A stretch of DNA of 64,000 nucleotides. Source: Rhodocyclales bacterium. GTDB taxonomy: Bacteria; Pseudomonadota; Gammaproteobacteria; Burkholderiales; Rhodocyclaceae. Shown in pieces: positions 51,834-62,723 of the stretch. The notes beneath the pieces are model-generated. The model had not been told where the DNA came from. It saw only the letters and a program-made list of their open reading frames with translations, and did no database searches. Numbering within the stretch: position 1 is the first letter of the stretch; each line of letters opens with the position of its first letter. The stretch covers positions 1 to 64,000 of the forward strand of contig JACRIY010000124.1 in NCBI GenBank assembly GCA_016235805.1, read 5' to 3'. A program made the position numbers and the translations under genes.

Positions 51834-52168
51834 CGAATGGGGGGCTCGGCGCGATCATCACCGGGGGCAGGTGGAAAGCGGACGCCGCCGCGCCGGAGTG
51901 CCGGCAGGATAGGCATACAGTCTGGATCTGGAAGGCATACTCATGCAATTGAAGAAAAATCCCAAAATGTCATACAAGTGCCGCCGACGCAAGCGCTCCG
52001 TGGCAGGCTCCGAGGAATTCCGGTGTGCGCGCGGCTCCAGACGCCGGCTGACGGGCCGGCTTCGTTGCGGAAGCTCTATTTTCCGCGGATGTTCGGACTT
52101 GACAAGGGAATGTTGCACGGCTACAAAGCGCATTCTGCTTGCCTTGTCGCGTCTCGTCGATCCCCATC
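51834..52168. promoter_or_regulatory. Divergent control region between lqsS-like and luxR-type genes
   Basis: 335 bases without a gene. Near the kinase side the octamer AGGCATAC occurs twice in direct orientation, 22 bases apart (51911-51918 and 51933-51940), about two helical turns, followed by GTCATACA near 51969; this is a plausible binding site for a regulator. The stretch 51940-51980 is AT-rich. I found no dyad resembling a canonical 20-bp lux box. Confidence 0.5.
52099..52127 (+). promoter_or_regulatory. Sigma-70-type promoter of the luxR-type gene
   Basis: TTGACA at 52099-52104, 17-base spacer, then TACAAA at 52122-52127. The -35 box is perfect and the -10 has four of six consensus bases. 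It lies 42 bases before the ATG at 52169, leaving a short leader. Confidence 0.6.
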
Positions 52169-52903
52169 ATGAGTGAACCCGTGTCCGACCGTCCGCACCG
52201 GGAATCCGGCCTCTTGCTGTATTCCGGAAGCGCACGGCAGGATTTTTTTGCCGGCGTGGTGCTCGGTGCGCGCAATCTGGGCTTCGACTATTGCGGGTAT
52301 CTGATCGGAATCCCGGTGTCGGCCAGCGAGTGGCGTTTCGTGATGACCAACAATTTTCCGCGGGCCTGGCAGCGGCGCTACCTCAGGCGCGGCTACCACG
52401 CCATAGATCCCACGGTCGAGTATGCCAAGACCGGCGTCGAGCCGATGACCTGGTCGCGAGAGTTGTTTGCCGCCGAGGCCTTGCAGGACCTGTCGCGGGA
52501 TGCCGGCGCGATCGGCTTCAACCACGGCTGGACCCAGCCGCTGCACGATGCCCGCGGCCGATTCGGGATGCTGACACTGGCGCGCGGCGATGCGGCGATC
52601 GGCGCCGCCGAGCTGCAGGTCAAGCTGCCCATGATGCAGTGGCTGGCGCAGGTGGTGCATGACCGACTGTTCGCCGAGTTCATGGCATGGCAGCGCAACG
52701 AATCCATCGTTCGCCTGACCGAGCGGGAACTGGCCTGCCTGCGGCTTGCCGCGGATGGTGGCACCGCCGGCGAAATATCGGCGGCGACCGGCGTCGCCGA
52801 GCGCACGGTGAACTTCCACATGGCCAATGCCATCGACAAGCTCGGTGCGACCAACAAGACGCATGCCATTGCGCTGGCGCTGCGACTGGGACTGATTAGC
52901 TAG
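52169..52903 (+). CDS. LuxR-type regulator with autoinducer-binding domain (LuxR solo)
   Basis: 244 aa from ATG 52169. Residues 20-160 form the autoinducer-binding domain with the acyl-homoserine-lactone pocket residues in order: Trp and Tyr in AWQRRYLRRGY, Asp-Pro in AIDPTVEY, Trp in PMTW, and the Gly/Pro region FNHGWTQPLHDARGRFGMLTL. The C-terminal LuxR helix-turn-helix is LTERELACLRLAADGGTAGEISAATGVAERTVNFHMANAIDKLGATNKTHAIALAL. A full AHL-responsive regulator is predicted, yet there is no luxI in the window. It may listen to foreign signals or to a synthase elsewhere. It is divergent from the LqsS-like kinase. Confidence 0.9.
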   Translation: MSEPVSDRPHRESGLLLYSGSARQDFFAGVVLGARNLGFDYCGYLIGIPVSASEWRFVMTNNFPRAWQRRYLRRGYHAIDPTVEYAKTGVEPMTWSRELFAAEALQDLSRDAGAIGFNHGWTQPLHDARGRFGMLTLARGDAAIGAAELQVKLPMMQWLAQVVHDRLFAEFMAWQRNESIVRLTERELACLRLAADGGTAGEISAATGVAERTVNFHMANAIDKLGATNKTHAIALALRLGLIS

Positions 52904-52939
52904 GCCGGCTGCGGCGGTCCACCGTCGGCAGGCACAGGG

Positions 52940-54136
52940 TCAAGCCGCGCTTCGGCGCGCAACGAGTTCATGCAGCAGTTCGAGTTGGCGCGGCAGGCAG
53001 CGGCTCTCCAGGTCGTAGCCATCCACCACGGTCTGGCGAGCGGCGGCTCGAATCGGCGCCAGCCGGTGGCGCTGGTCGATCGCCTGCGCCAGGGTTTCGG
53101 CGAGCATCCGGTGATCGAGGAAATCCACCAGGCGGCCGTTTTCGCCGTCCCGGATGACCTCCTGTACCGGCGCGGTGCGGGAGGCGACCACCACGCAGCC
53201 GGCTGCCATGGCTTCCAGCAGCGACCAGGAAAGCACGAATGGGTAGGTCAGGTAGGCATGCACGGTCGATACCTGCAGCAGGCGCAAGTAGTCGGCGTAG
53301 GGAACCCGCCCCAGGAAATGCACGCTGCCGGCGTCCAGCTGCGCGCCAACTTCCGCGATCATGGCCTGGCGCCAGGTCCCGCCGCTTGCCGGCCTGGCGC
53401 CATAGCTCACTTCGTCGCCGCCGACGATCAATATCCGCGCTCGCGGACGCAGCCGCAGCAGCAGGGGCAGGGCGCGCATGAAGGTGTGAAAGCCGCGATA
53501 CGGCTCCAGGTTGCGGGCGACGTAGGTCACGACCTCGTCGTCCGGACCGAGGGCGATGCCGGCCTTCTGCAGTGAAATCCGGGCGGCCGGATCGGGCGCG
53601 ACGCGGCGGGTGTCGATGCCCTCGTGCACGATGCGTATCCGATCCTGGACGATGGCGGGAAAGCGGCTTTGCTGCCAGCGCGTCGGCGCCAGCAGAAGGT
53701 CGGCGCTCTACATGCTCATCCACTGCGTCGTATTCTTGATCCGAAGCCGCAGCGCATCGTCGGCGGTTGCGGGGAATTCCGGATCGAAGCCGACGTCGCC
53801 GCCGGTGGCGTGGTAGTAGTACTCCGCATGCAGGGCGATCGGCACGTCGGCGAAGACGTCGCGCACGAATAGGGCCTCGCCCCAGCCCGGATGCGCCACG
53901 ACGAGATCGGGGCGGAAGCCGCCGGCCTTGATCTGGCGCAGGACGCCCACCACCTGCTGCCCGCGCCGGATGGCGGCTTCATAGCCCTGCAGGTAGCGAT
54001 GGCCGGTGGTCGCGATTGCGGGTGGCGGCGCATACGGCAGCAACTCGATGCCGCGCAGCGAGGCGCCGCCGGGCGGGGGACGACTGTGGCGGTTCGCGGG
54101 TGGGCATGCGTGGCCTTCGCGGGCTATGTCGCCGGG
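52940..54136 (-). pseudogene. Glycosyltransferase family 4 pseudogene: 5' truncated and interrupted by an in-frame TAG
   Basis: Two ORFs on the reverse strand, 53708-54043 (LPYAPPPAIATTGHRYLQGYEAA...) and 52940-53629 (VVTYVARNLEPYRGFHTFMRALPLLLRL, VPYADYLRLLQVSTVHAYLTYPFVLSWSLLEAMAAGCVVVASRTAPVQEVI), are in the same frame and are separated by a single TAG at 53708-53710 (reading WMSM*SADLLLAPTRWQQSRFP). The sequence after the stop continues the GT fold, so this is one gene with an amber codon, probably from GAG. At the 5' end the frame continues upstream only to the stop codon of the MidA-family gene (54137) and begins mid-domain (AREGHACPPANRHSRPPPGG), so the first 20-30 residues that should carry the start are missing. 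Homologues are GT4 enzymes for exopolysaccharide. Confidence 0.8.
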
Positions 54137-55348
54137 CTAGAGCGCGTGCACCCGATCGCCGCGGGCGAAGCCGACCAGCGGGCCGGGGACGCCACGACCC
54201 AGCGCGATCACCTTGAACAGTTCGCCCATTTCGTTGGGCGAGATCAGCACATTCACCGCGCCGCGTGCGCGCAGGTCGACTGCGGACGCCGTATCGCCAG
54301 CGACCGCAGCAAGTCCCTGTGGGGCGCCGACTTTCTCTTCCTGCAGCAAGTCGCCGATGCCGCAATTGAGCAGGAAGTTGGACTGGCTGGCATAACCGAG
54401 CACCTCGAGGCCTGCATCGAAGCCGGCCTCGGCAACGGCCGTGAAGTCGACGTGCGAGGTGATGTCCGACAGGCCGGGAAACCAGAACGGATCATCGTGC
54501 ACGCGATGCCGGTAATGGCAGCGCAGGGTGCCGCCGTCGCGCTGCGGATGGTACAGCTCGTGGCGCGGCAGGCCGTAATCGATCAGGATCATGGCGCCCC
54601 GCTCCAGCCGGCGCGACAGGTCGCTGACCCAGCTGCGCACGGCGAGGCTGATCTCGCCGCGATAGGGTGTCTCTTGCGGCAGCGCGCGCGCCGCTTCCAG
54701 GAGAGCGCCGCGGGCCGGGCGTTCGGCGGCGACCAGCCGGCCGTCGACCACGCCGACGCCGCCCTCCATGATGTCGCCCTCGCCGCCGCTCCAGTGCACG
54801 ACGTGGGTCGGCATGGCGTCGAGCACTTCGTTGCCGACCAGGCAGCCGGAAAAGCGTTCGGGCAAGGCGTCGAGCCATTCGACGCGATCGGCATAGTGCG
54901 GCGCCTGTTCGGCCAGCATCGCTTGCTGGCGCGCCCGCAGTTCGCCGGAGAGTTCGAGGATCCGGTAGCGCTCGGGCAGGCAGCCGAGGGCGTCGAGCCC
55001 GCTTAGCAGGTCGACCGCCAGGCGGCCGCTGCCGGCGCCGGCTTCGATCACCTGCGGGGTCGACGCGGCGATGACTTGCGCCACCTGGCGCGCCAGGGCG
55101 CGACCGAACAGCGGGGTCAGCTCCGGTGCGGTGAGGAAGTCGCCGCCGGCCTGGTGGTCGCCGAACTTGTGCGAGCCGCCGGCGTAATAGCCGAGGCCGG
55201 GCTGGTACAGGGCCAGTTCCATGTAGCGGGCGAACGGGATCCAGCCGCCGCGCGCGGCGATCTCGGCGGCGATGACGGCGCCCAGCGCCGCGCTGGCGGC
55301 GCGCGCATCGTCGCCGGGCGGCGGCAGGTCGGCGGCGACCAGCGTCAT
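54137..55348 (-). CDS. SAM-dependent methyltransferase, MidA/NDUFAF7 family (COG1565)
   Basis: 403 aa from ATG 55348 (MTLVAADLPPPGDDARAASAALGAVIAAEIAARGGWIPFARYMELALYQPGLGYYAGG). Family signatures are PFARYMELALYQPGLGYY, GGDFLTAPELTPLFGRALARQV, VIEAGAGSGRLAVDLL (motif I) and ILIDYGLPRHELYHPQRDGGTLRCHYRHRVHDDP. The mitochondrial relative NDUFAF7 methylates an arginine of complex I subunit NDUFS2; bacterial substrates are not established. There is a short insertion (SHKFGDHQAGGD). Its stop directly abuts the pseudogene's remaining 5' sequence; a double-hairpin repeat lies upstream. Confidence 0.88.
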   Translation of the reverse strand: MTLVAADLPPPGDDARAASAALGAVIAAEIAARGGWIPFARYMELALYQPGLGYYAGGSHKFGDHQAGGDFLTAPELTPLFGRALARQVAQVIAASTPQVIEAGAGSGRLAVDLLSGLDALGCLPERYRILELSGELRARQQAMLAEQAPHYADRVEWLDALPERFSGCLVGNEVLDAMPTHVVHWSGGEGDIMEGGVGVVDGRLVAAERPARGALLEAARALPQETPYRGEISLAVRSWVSDLSRRLERGAMILIDYGLPRHELYHPQRDGGTLRCHYRHRVHDDPFWFPGLSDITSHVDFTAVAEAGFDAGLEVLGYASQSNFLLNCGIGDLLQEEKVGAPQGLAAVAGDTASAVDLRARGAVNVLISPNEMGELFKVIALGRGVPGPLVGFARGDRVHAL

Positions 55349-55353
55349 TTGAC

Positions 55354-55490
55354 GACCATCCCCCCAACCCCGGCCCCACTGCCGGCTCTGCATAGCCGGC
55401 CGGCTGCGGCAGCGCGGAGCAGTGCTCCGCGAAACCCTGCCTTCGCCCCAAGGCAGGGGGTGACGGTGGTTCGCCGCTGCGCGACTCCAT
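55354..55490 (-). repeat. Second copy of the double-hairpin repeat element
   Basis: Reverse-strand copy of the element found in apbE. The CGCGGAGCA/TGCTCCGCG hairpin is identical except for the loop base; the second stem is GCCGGCT-CTGCAT-AGCCGGC (written on the + strand), where the apbE copy has ACTGGCT/AGCCAGT, so both partners of two base pairs changed together. It lies in the 184-base gap between the PaiB and MidA-family genes. Confidence 0.8.
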
Positions 55491-55499
55491 TGGTGGGCT

Positions 55500-55532
55500 G
55501 CGCCTCCCTTGGGGCGGCCCTGCGGGAGGCGC
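55500..55532 (-). terminator. Strong hairpin after paiB-like gene, possible terminator
   Basis: Perfect 9-bp arms GCGCCTCCC and GGGAGGCGC with a 15-base loop, starting right after the PaiB stop codon on the reverse strand. There is no T-run after it, so termination would have to be Rho-assisted or the hairpin is a 3' stabiliser. Confidence 0.45.
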
Positions 55533-56150
55533 TCATTCGATACCGTCCACCAGCCCGGCCATCGCGAGGCTGTCCGCTGTGCCTTGCTGGCGCAGGCCGG
55601 CGACCACGCCCTCGCGGTTGATCGCGGGCTGGTTCTGGCTGACCTTCCATTTGCCGGTCAGCTCGGCAATTTCGATCTCGATGCCGACTACCGCCGCCAC
55701 CATGCCTTCGATATAAGCGGCCGGCGCATCGTCGATCCGCCAGGGATGGTCGAACCCGGATTCGTGGCGCTCGACCAGGTCGTCCAACTGCCGCCGCAGC
55801 CAGGCAGCGTCGTCGATGGCGCGCAGGCGGCCGCGGGCGTGTACCACGACGTAGTTCCAGGTCGGCACCGCGCGTCCGTGCTCGCGCTTGGTGGCGTACC
55901 AGGACGGCGACACATAGGCCTGCGGACCGTGGAAGATGGCCAGTACTTCCGTGTCTGCGGCATCCTTCCAGATCGGGTTGCCGCGTGCTACGTGGCCTTG
56001 CAGCAATCCGTCGGGCGTCAGGTGCAGCGGCAGGTGGTTCGCCCCGGGTCCGGCCTTGCCCTGCGTCACCAGCGTGGCGAAGGGCCGCTCGCGCATCAGC
56101 GCGTGCAGCACCTCGACGCGGCTTTCCGCAAAATGAGCGGGGAGGTACAT
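55533..56150 (-). CDS. PaiB-type FMN-binding negative transcriptional regulator
   Basis: 205 aa from ATG 56150 (MYLPAHFAESRVEVLHALMRERPFATLVTQG), with GGGGAGG-type bases just before. The split-barrel FMN-binding fold has MYxPxHF start, HLPLHLTPDGLLQGHVARGNPIWKD and SPSWYATKREHGRAVPTWNYVVVHARG, all typical of PaiB. In Bacillus PaiB influences sporulation and protease genes; in proteobacteria its role is unknown. Seven bases separate it from the PPK2 gene upstream. Confidence 0.88.
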   Translation of the reverse strand: MYLPAHFAESRVEVLHALMRERPFATLVTQGKAGPGANHLPLHLTPDGLLQGHVARGNPIWKDAADTEVLAIFHGPQAYVSPSWYATKREHGRAVPTWNYVVVHARGRLRAIDDAAWLRRQLDDLVERHESGFDHPWRIDDAPAAYIEGMVAAVVGIEIEIAELTGKWKVSQNQPAINREGVVAGLRQQGTADSLAMAGLVDGIE

Positions 56151-56157
56151 GACGATT

Positions 56158-57342
56158 TCAGAGCAATACGCCGCGATTCTCGCCGCGCTCATAGACGATG
56201 TTGGCGCGGCCTACCAGCAGCGTATCGAGGGTTCCGATCTGGCTCACGTCCTTGTTGGCATAAGGCAGCTTGTGCAGGATGTAGCGCAGGGCGTTCAATC
56301 TCGCGCGCTTCTTGCAGTCGGACTTGATCACGGTCCACGGCGCGTCCGCCGTGTCGGTGTGGAAGAACATGGCTTCCTTGGCCTTGGTGTAGTCGTCCCA
56401 CTTGTCGAGCGAGGCAAGGTCGATCGGCGACAGCTTCCACTGCTTGAGCGGGTGCGTCTCGCGCTCCTTGAACCGGCGCCGCTGTTCGGGGCGCGATACC
56501 GAGAACCAGAACTTGATCAGGTGCACGCCGCTCCTGACCAGGGTACGTTCGAACTCCGGCGTCTGGCGCATGAATTCCTCATACTCCGAGTCGGTGCAGA
56601 AGCCCATCACGCGCTCGACGCCGGCGCGGTTGTACCAGGAGCGGTCGAACAGCGCGATCTCGCCTGCGGTCGGCAGGTGTTGCACGTAGCGCTGGAAGTA
56701 CCACTGGCCGCGCTCGGTGTCGGACGGCTTTTCCAGGGCGACGACGTGCGCGCCGCGCGGGTTAAGGTGTTCCATGAAGCGCTTGATGGTGCCTCCCTTG
56801 CCGGCGGCGTCGCGGCCCTCGAACAGGATCACCACCTTCTGCCCCGTCTCCTTGACCCAGGCCTGCAGCTTGAGCAGCTCGACCTGCAAATGGTATTTCT
56901 GCTTCTCATAGTTCTTGCGCGTCATCAGGTGGCGGTAGGGATAGCCGCCGTCACGCCAGCCCGGCGCCAGTTCTTCGTCGGGGTGTTCGCTGGCTACCAC
57001 TTCGCGTTGCAGCAGCGCTTCCTTCAGCGCTTCGACATCGTCCGGCGACGCGCCTTCGACCACGGCGGTCAATGCCTGTGCCAGCTTGGCGCCTTCGCCG
57101 GGTTTGGCGTGGGCGACGATGTCGTGGATCGCTTCGATCTTCGAATCGCGTGCCGCCGCGGAACGGTCCTTGACCACGAAGTTCTTGATGCCGGCGGGCT
57201 TGCTCGACGGCGCGATGTCGCCGGACGCGGGACGTCGCAGGGGCTTCGCAGTTACTGTCGGCGTGGCCGCTGGTCGGGCCGGGGATTTTGCCGGGGCATT
57301 GCGTGCCTTTGCGGCAGGTCTGGTCGAGGGTTTGGCGGCCAT
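56158..57342 (-). CDS. ppk2: Polyphosphate kinase 2
   Basis: 394 aa. An Ala/Pro/Lys-rich tail (1-60) precedes the PPK2 domain: Walker A VVILFEGRDAAGKGGTIKRFMEHLNPRG near residue 160, the lid motif EKPSDTERGQWYFQRYV near 195, Walker B EIALFDRSWYNRAGVERVMGF near 220, and KFWFSVSRPEQRRRFKERETHPLKQWKLSPIDLASLDKWDDYTKAKEAMFFHT. It uses polyphosphate to phosphorylate nucleoside di- or monophosphates, or the reverse. The class within PPK2 is not certain. It begins immediately after the ABC-F stop (TAA then ATG, no gap). Confidence 0.94.
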   Translation of the reverse strand: MAAKPSTRPAAKARNAPAKSPARPAATPTVTAKPLRRPASGDIAPSSKPAGIKNFVVKDRSAAARDSKIEAIHDIVAHAKPGEGAKLAQALTAVVEGASPDDVEALKEALLQREVVASEHPDEELAPGWRDGGYPYRHLMTRKNYEKQKYHLQVELLKLQAWVKETGQKVVILFEGRDAAGKGGTIKRFMEHLNPRGAHVVALEKPSDTERGQWYFQRYVQHLPTAGEIALFDRSWYNRAGVERVMGFCTDSEYEEFMRQTPEFERTLVRSGVHLIKFWFSVSRPEQRRRFKERETHPLKQWKLSPIDLASLDKWDDYTKAKEAMFFHTDTADAPWTVIKSDCKKRARLNALRYILHKLPYANKDVSQIGTLDTLLVGRANIVYERGENRGVLL

Positions 57343-59267
<1,925 letters not shown>

Positions 59268-59271
<4 letters not shown>

Positions 59272-59828
59272 AGGAGGCGGATGGGTGAGGCGTTTTCGTG
59301 GTGGAAGCCGGTGCGGCCCGCATAGCAGGTGGCGATGGCGGCCATGTCGGCGGTTTCGTCGCCGCTGAGGACGATGCTCGCCAGCAGCCCGACCTCGCGC
59401 TTGCCGTAATCGACGACGGCCATGATCACCGGGACCTTGGCCGCGACCGCGATCCGGTAGAAGCCGGACTTCCATCCGGCTTGCAGACTGCGCGTGCCTT
59501 CGGTGGCGATGATCAGGTGGAAACTGTCGCGGCGGCGGAATTCCTCGGCGACGCGCTCGACAAAGCCGGTGCGCTCGCGCCTATTCACTGCGACCCCGCC
59601 CAGCGTCCGCATGATGGGGCCCATGAGGCCGCGAAACAGCGTGTCCTTGCCCACCCATTGCGCGCCGAAGGGGAGGGCGACCAGGGCCAGCAGCGTCATC
59701 GGGAAGTCCCAGTTCGAGGTGTGCGGATAGGCGATCACCACGGCCTTTTGCGGACGCTGTGGCAGGTCGATCAGTCTCCAGCCAAGGAGCCTCAGAGCGA
59801 GGCGCGCGGGACCGCGCAGTGGGTTCAT
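59268..59828 (-). CDS. 1-acylglycerol-3-phosphate acyltransferase-like protein
   Basis: 186 aa. AYPHTSNWDFPMTLLALV gives the HX4D catalytic motif (HTSNWD), and FHLIIATEGTRSLQAGWKSGFYRIAVAAKVPVIM holds the EGTRS phosphate-binding motif of glycerolipid acyltransferases (PlsC fold). The short length and TSNWD variant resemble the family of small PlsC-like proteins of unknown acceptor. It overlaps the toxin gene stop and the ABC-F start by four bases on each side. Confidence 0.87.
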
Positions 59829-60241
59829 CGGCTCATCGCCGCCAGGCGGAAGCGCTTGCGCCCAGGCAGCCGATAGGTTTCGAAATCATTGCGGTCCAGG
59901 GTCCAAACCGTGTGTATGCCGGTGCTCATGGCCGCCACCACCAGCGAAGCATCGGCCAGGTCCATCGGCCGGTCGGCGTACTTTTCGATCCAGTCGATGG
60001 CGCGCACCAGTTCGTCGCGTCCGAGCGGCAGCAGTTCCAGGCCGCCTTTTTCGATCCAGCGGTACAGCGGCAGCGTCGCCGCGATCGAGGGTGCCAGATG
60101 AGAGAACTCGGTCAGCACAGCCCAGGTCGTGACTAGCCGGCCGCGATAGGCGGCGAGGAAAACCTTGCAGGCCTCGTGAGCGTTGTCGCGCCTGTCCGCC
60201 AACGCGACCAGCGGACCGGTATCGACCAGCAATGAACTCAA
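59825..60241 (-). CDS. PIN domain toxin (VapC-like)
   Basis: 138 aa PIN-fold ribonuclease: LLVDTGPLVALADRRDNAHEAC with the first acidic residues, WAVLTEFSHL, and DASLVVAAMSTGIHTVWTLDRNDFETYRLPG with the remaining aspartates of the catalytic site. VapC toxins cut RNA. The start is a TTG overlapping the antitoxin stop (TTGA), which should keep its translation low and coupled. Its own stop overlaps the next gene's start. Confidence 0.86.
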   Translation of the reverse strand: MSSLLVDTGPLVALADRRDNAHEACKVFLAAYRGRLVTTWAVLTEFSHLAPSIAATLPLYRWIEKGGLELLPLGRDELVRAIDWIEKYADRPMDLADASLVVAAMSTGIHTVWTLDRNDFETYRLPGRKRFRLAAMSR

Positions 60242-60507
60242 GCGGAGGACTTCTTTCCGTGTTTGCGGCGAATCGCGGCTACGACACGCTCCTTGGCGCT
60301 GGCCGCTTGTGACTTGCCGGTGCCGGAGACGCAGCCGATGAAACCGGCTTCCTGCGCCAGTTCGTAAGGCGTGCGTTCAGCCTGCGTGCCCATGAAGCGC
60401 TGCTCCAGCAATTCGACGATCACTTCCGACTTGGTGCGCCGGGCTTCGACGCAATAGGTTGCCAGCGCCTGTTCGACGCGAAGGGGAAGGCGGACGGTGG
60501 TGGTCAT
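60238..60507 (-). CDS. Ribbon-helix-helix antitoxin (VapB-like)
   Basis: 89 aa. MTTTVRLPLRVEQALATYCVEARRTKSEVIVELLEQRF is a ribbon-helix-helix (MetJ/Arc type) DNA-binding unit; the rest (TPYELAQEAGFIGCVSGTGKSQAASAKERVVAAIRRKHGKK) would wrap the toxin. It should autoregulate the operon. A perfect 7-bp inverted repeat lies 24 bases before its start. Confidence 0.84.
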   Translation of the reverse strand: MTTTVRLPLRVEQALATYCVEARRTKSEVIVELLEQRFMGTQAERTPYELAQEAGFIGCVSGTGKSQAASAKERVVAAIRRKHGKKSSA

Positions 60508-60530
60508 GGCGGCAGTTCCCGAAAAGGCGA

Positions 60531-60548
60531 TGTATTAACTGTAATACA
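60531..60548. promoter_or_regulatory. Perfect palindrome upstream of the antitoxin gene (likely operator)
   Basis: TGTATTA-ACTG-TAATACA, perfect 7-bp arms, in an AT-rich patch of otherwise GC-rich DNA, directly upstream of the antitoxin ATG. RHH antitoxins bind such short palindromes, so this is the expected autoregulatory operator; part of it resembles a -10 box (TAATACA). Confidence 0.7.
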
Positions 60549-60576
60549 AACGGTGCCGTGTCGCAAGCAAGCGGGT

Positions 60577-62208
60577 TCATCCGAGGCCCTGGCTGGCGAG
60601 GTACTCCTCGTAGCTGCCGCGGTAATCGACGATGCGGCGATCCGGCCTGATATCGATGATGCGCGTCGCGAGGGATGAAACGAACTCGCGGTCGTGCGAA
60701 ACGAAGATCAGCGTGCCGGTGTATTTCTCCAGCGCGGTGTTGAGCGACTCGATGGATTCCATGTCGAGGTGGTTGGTCGGTTCGTCCATCAGCAGCACGT
60801 TGTTTCGCAGCAGCATCAGCTTGCCGAACAGCATGCGACCCTGTTCGCCGCCGGAGATCACGTTGACCGGCTTCTTCGCTTCGTCGCCGGAGAACAGCAG
60901 GCGGCCCAGCGTGCCGCGCACCAGGGTCTCGACGTCGCCGCCGTCATAGCCGCCCTCGCGCACCCATTGCACGATCCATTCGGTGAGCGGCGTCGTCGAC
61001 GCGAAGTCGGCGGCGTGGTCCTGGTGGAACACGCCGGGGCGGGCCTTTTCGGCCCACTTGATCCTGCCGCCCTGCGGCGTCAGGCCACCGAGCTTCTCGC
61101 CGGCCAGCAGGCGTAGCAGCGTGGTCTTGCCGACGCCGTTCTCGCCGATGATGGCGACCTTGTCGCCGGCCTCGATGCTGGTGGAGAAGGACTTGATGAC
61201 CGGTACCTTGGGCTCGTAGCCGAAGCCGAGGTTCTCGATCTCGCAGGCCAGGCGGTGCAGCTTTTCCTTTTCGTCGAAGTCGAAGCGGATCCACGGATAC
61301 TGGCGCGAGGAAGGCTTGATGTCCTCGGGGCGGATCTTGTCGATCAGCTTGAGGCGGCTGGTGGCCTGCCTGGCCTTCGACTTGTTGGCCGAGAAGCGGC
61401 GCACGAAGCCCTGCAGGTCGGCGATGCGCTCCTTGGCCTTGGCGTTGGCCGAAACCTGGCGCTCGCGCGCCACGGTCGAGGCTTCCATGAAGTCATCATA
61501 ATTCCCGCCATACACCTTGATCGTGCCGTAGTCGAGGTCGGCCATGTGGGTGCACACCTGGTTCAGGAAGTGCCGGTCGTGGCTGATGATGACCATGGTC
61601 GATTCGCGCTCGTTGAGGATGTCCTCCAGCCAGCGGATGGTGTCGATGTCGAGGTTGTTGGTCGGTTCGTCGAGCAGCAGGATGTCGGGATTGGCGAACA
61701 GCGCCTGAACCAGCAGCACGCGCAGCTTCCAGCCCGGCGCCACTTCGCTCATCGGCCCGGTGTGCTTTTCGGTGGGGATGCCTGCACCCAACAGCAATTC
61801 GCCGGCGCGCGATTCAGCGGTATAGCCGTCGTACTCGGCGAAATGCGATTCGAGTTCCGCCGCGCGCATGTAGTCGTCCTCGGTCGCGTCCGGATTTGCG
61901 TAGATCGCGTCGCGTTCGGACATGCAGGCCCACATCTCGGCGTGGCCCATCATCACCACGTCGAGTACCCGCACCTCCTCGTAACCGAACTGATCCTGCT
62001 TGAGGTAGGCCATGCGTTCGCCCGGATCGAGCGAAACGTTGCCGGCGGACGCCTCCAGCACGCCGGCCAGGATCTTCATGAAGGTAGTCTTGCCCGAGCC
62101 GTTGGCGCCGATCAGGCCGTAGCGGTTGCCTTCGCCGAATTTGACCGAGACGTTTTCAAAAAGCGGCTTGGCGCCGAACTGGATGGTGACGTTTGATGCG
62201 ACGAGCAT
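60577..62208 (-). CDS. ybiT: ABC-F family ATPase YbiT
   Basis: 543 aa from ATG 62208 ([47 protein letters not shown]). Two ABC domains: Walker [16 protein letters not shown] and [16 protein letters not shown]; signatures [15 protein letters not shown] and [15 protein letters not shown]; Walker [25 protein letters not shown] and [22 protein letters not shown]. The SEVAPGWK replacement of the first LSGGQ and the [27 protein letters not shown] interdomain piece are the YbiT subfamily. Acts on ribosomes; precise role uncertain. The track start is 13 codons too early. Confidence 0.94.
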   Translation of the reverse strand: MLVASNVTIQFGAKPLFENVSVKFGEGNRYGLIGANGSGKTTFMKILAGVLEASAGNVSLDPGERMAYLKQDQFGYEEVRVLDVVMMGHAEMWACMSERDAIYANPDATEDDYMRAAELESHFAEYDGYTAESRAGELLLGAGIPTEKHTGPMSEVAPGWKLRVLLVQALFANPDILLLDEPTNNLDIDTIRWLEDILNERESTMVIISHDRHFLNQVCTHMADLDYGTIKVYGGNYDDFMEASTVARERQVSANAKAKERIADLQGFVRRFSANKSKARQATSRLKLIDKIRPEDIKPSSRQYPWIRFDFDEKEKLHRLACEIENLGFGYEPKVPVIKSFSTSIEAGDKVAIIGENGVGKTTLLRLLAGEKLGGLTPQGGRIKWAEKARPGVFHQDHAADFASTTPLTEWIVQWVREGGYDGGDVETLVRGTLGRLLFSGDEAKKPVNVISGGEQGRMLFGKLMLLRNNVLLMDEPTNHLDMESIESLNTALEKYTGTLIFVSHDREFVSSLATRIIDIRPDRRIVDYRGSYEEYLASQGLG

Positions 62209-62347
62209 GGGAGTGCAACCGGTTGATGCGCCGGGGAAATTCGGCAAGGGCCGTATTCTACTTGGAGCGGCTTCGAAACAGCCGTCGGCGCGAGCCGGGC
62301 GTCAACCAGGTCTATCGGCGGAAACGATCCCGCCGGTCCCATCGTGG

Positions 62348-62710
62348 CTAGCGTTGTTTGCTCAATTCCTCCCATTCGGCATCGGTAAATACCCGCGACC
62401 TCGTGTGAAAAGCCTTGCCTTCGGGGCCTTCAAGCGAGAACGTGCCCCCGGTGCCTTCGATGACGTCGATGATGAGCTGGGTGTGCTTCCAGTATTCGTA
62501 CTGCGAGGTGCTCATGTAGAACGGGCAACCACCGATGTCGCCCAGGTGAACATCGCCGGCGCCGATGGTCAATTCGCCCGGCAGATAGCAGTTGGCGGCA
62601 CTGTTGTCGCAACAGCCGCCCGACTGGTGGAAGAACACGGGACCATGCTTGCGTTTCAGGAACTCGATGAGTTCCAGGGCGGCATCGGTGGCGATGACTT
62701 TGTCGACCAT
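62348..62710 (-). CDS. DUF779 protein, aldehyde dehydrogenase-associated
   Basis: 120 aa from ATG 62710 (MVDKVIATDAALELIEFLKRKHGPVFFHQSGGCCDNSAANCYLPGEL). GGCCDNSAANCY with clustered cysteines and the following LGDIGGCPFYMSTSQYEYWKHTQLIIDVIEG are the DUF779 family, encoded next to acetaldehyde/aldehyde dehydrogenases in many bacteria and perhaps a metal- or thiol-handling helper. An ATG four codons earlier (METK) has no ribosome-binding site, while GGAG precedes 62710. A terminator separates it from the dehydrogenase. Confidence 0.88.
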   Translation of the reverse strand: MVDKVIATDAALELIEFLKRKHGPVFFHQSGGCCDNSAANCYLPGELTIGAGDVHLGDIGGCPFYMSTSQYEYWKHTQLIIDVIEGTGGTFSLEGPEGKAFHTRSRVFTDAEWEELSKQR

Positions 62711-62723
62711 TTTCGTCTCCATG

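Noticed and set aside
51834-52168. Canonical lux box upstream of the luxR-type gene
   Set aside because: No 18-20 bp dyad of the CTG-N10-CAG kind was found; only AGGCATAC direct repeats, which differ in type.
53630-53710. Frameshift in the glycosyltransferase near 53700
   Set aside because: Reading codon by codon shows that both halves are in one frame; the break is a single TAG, not a frameshift.
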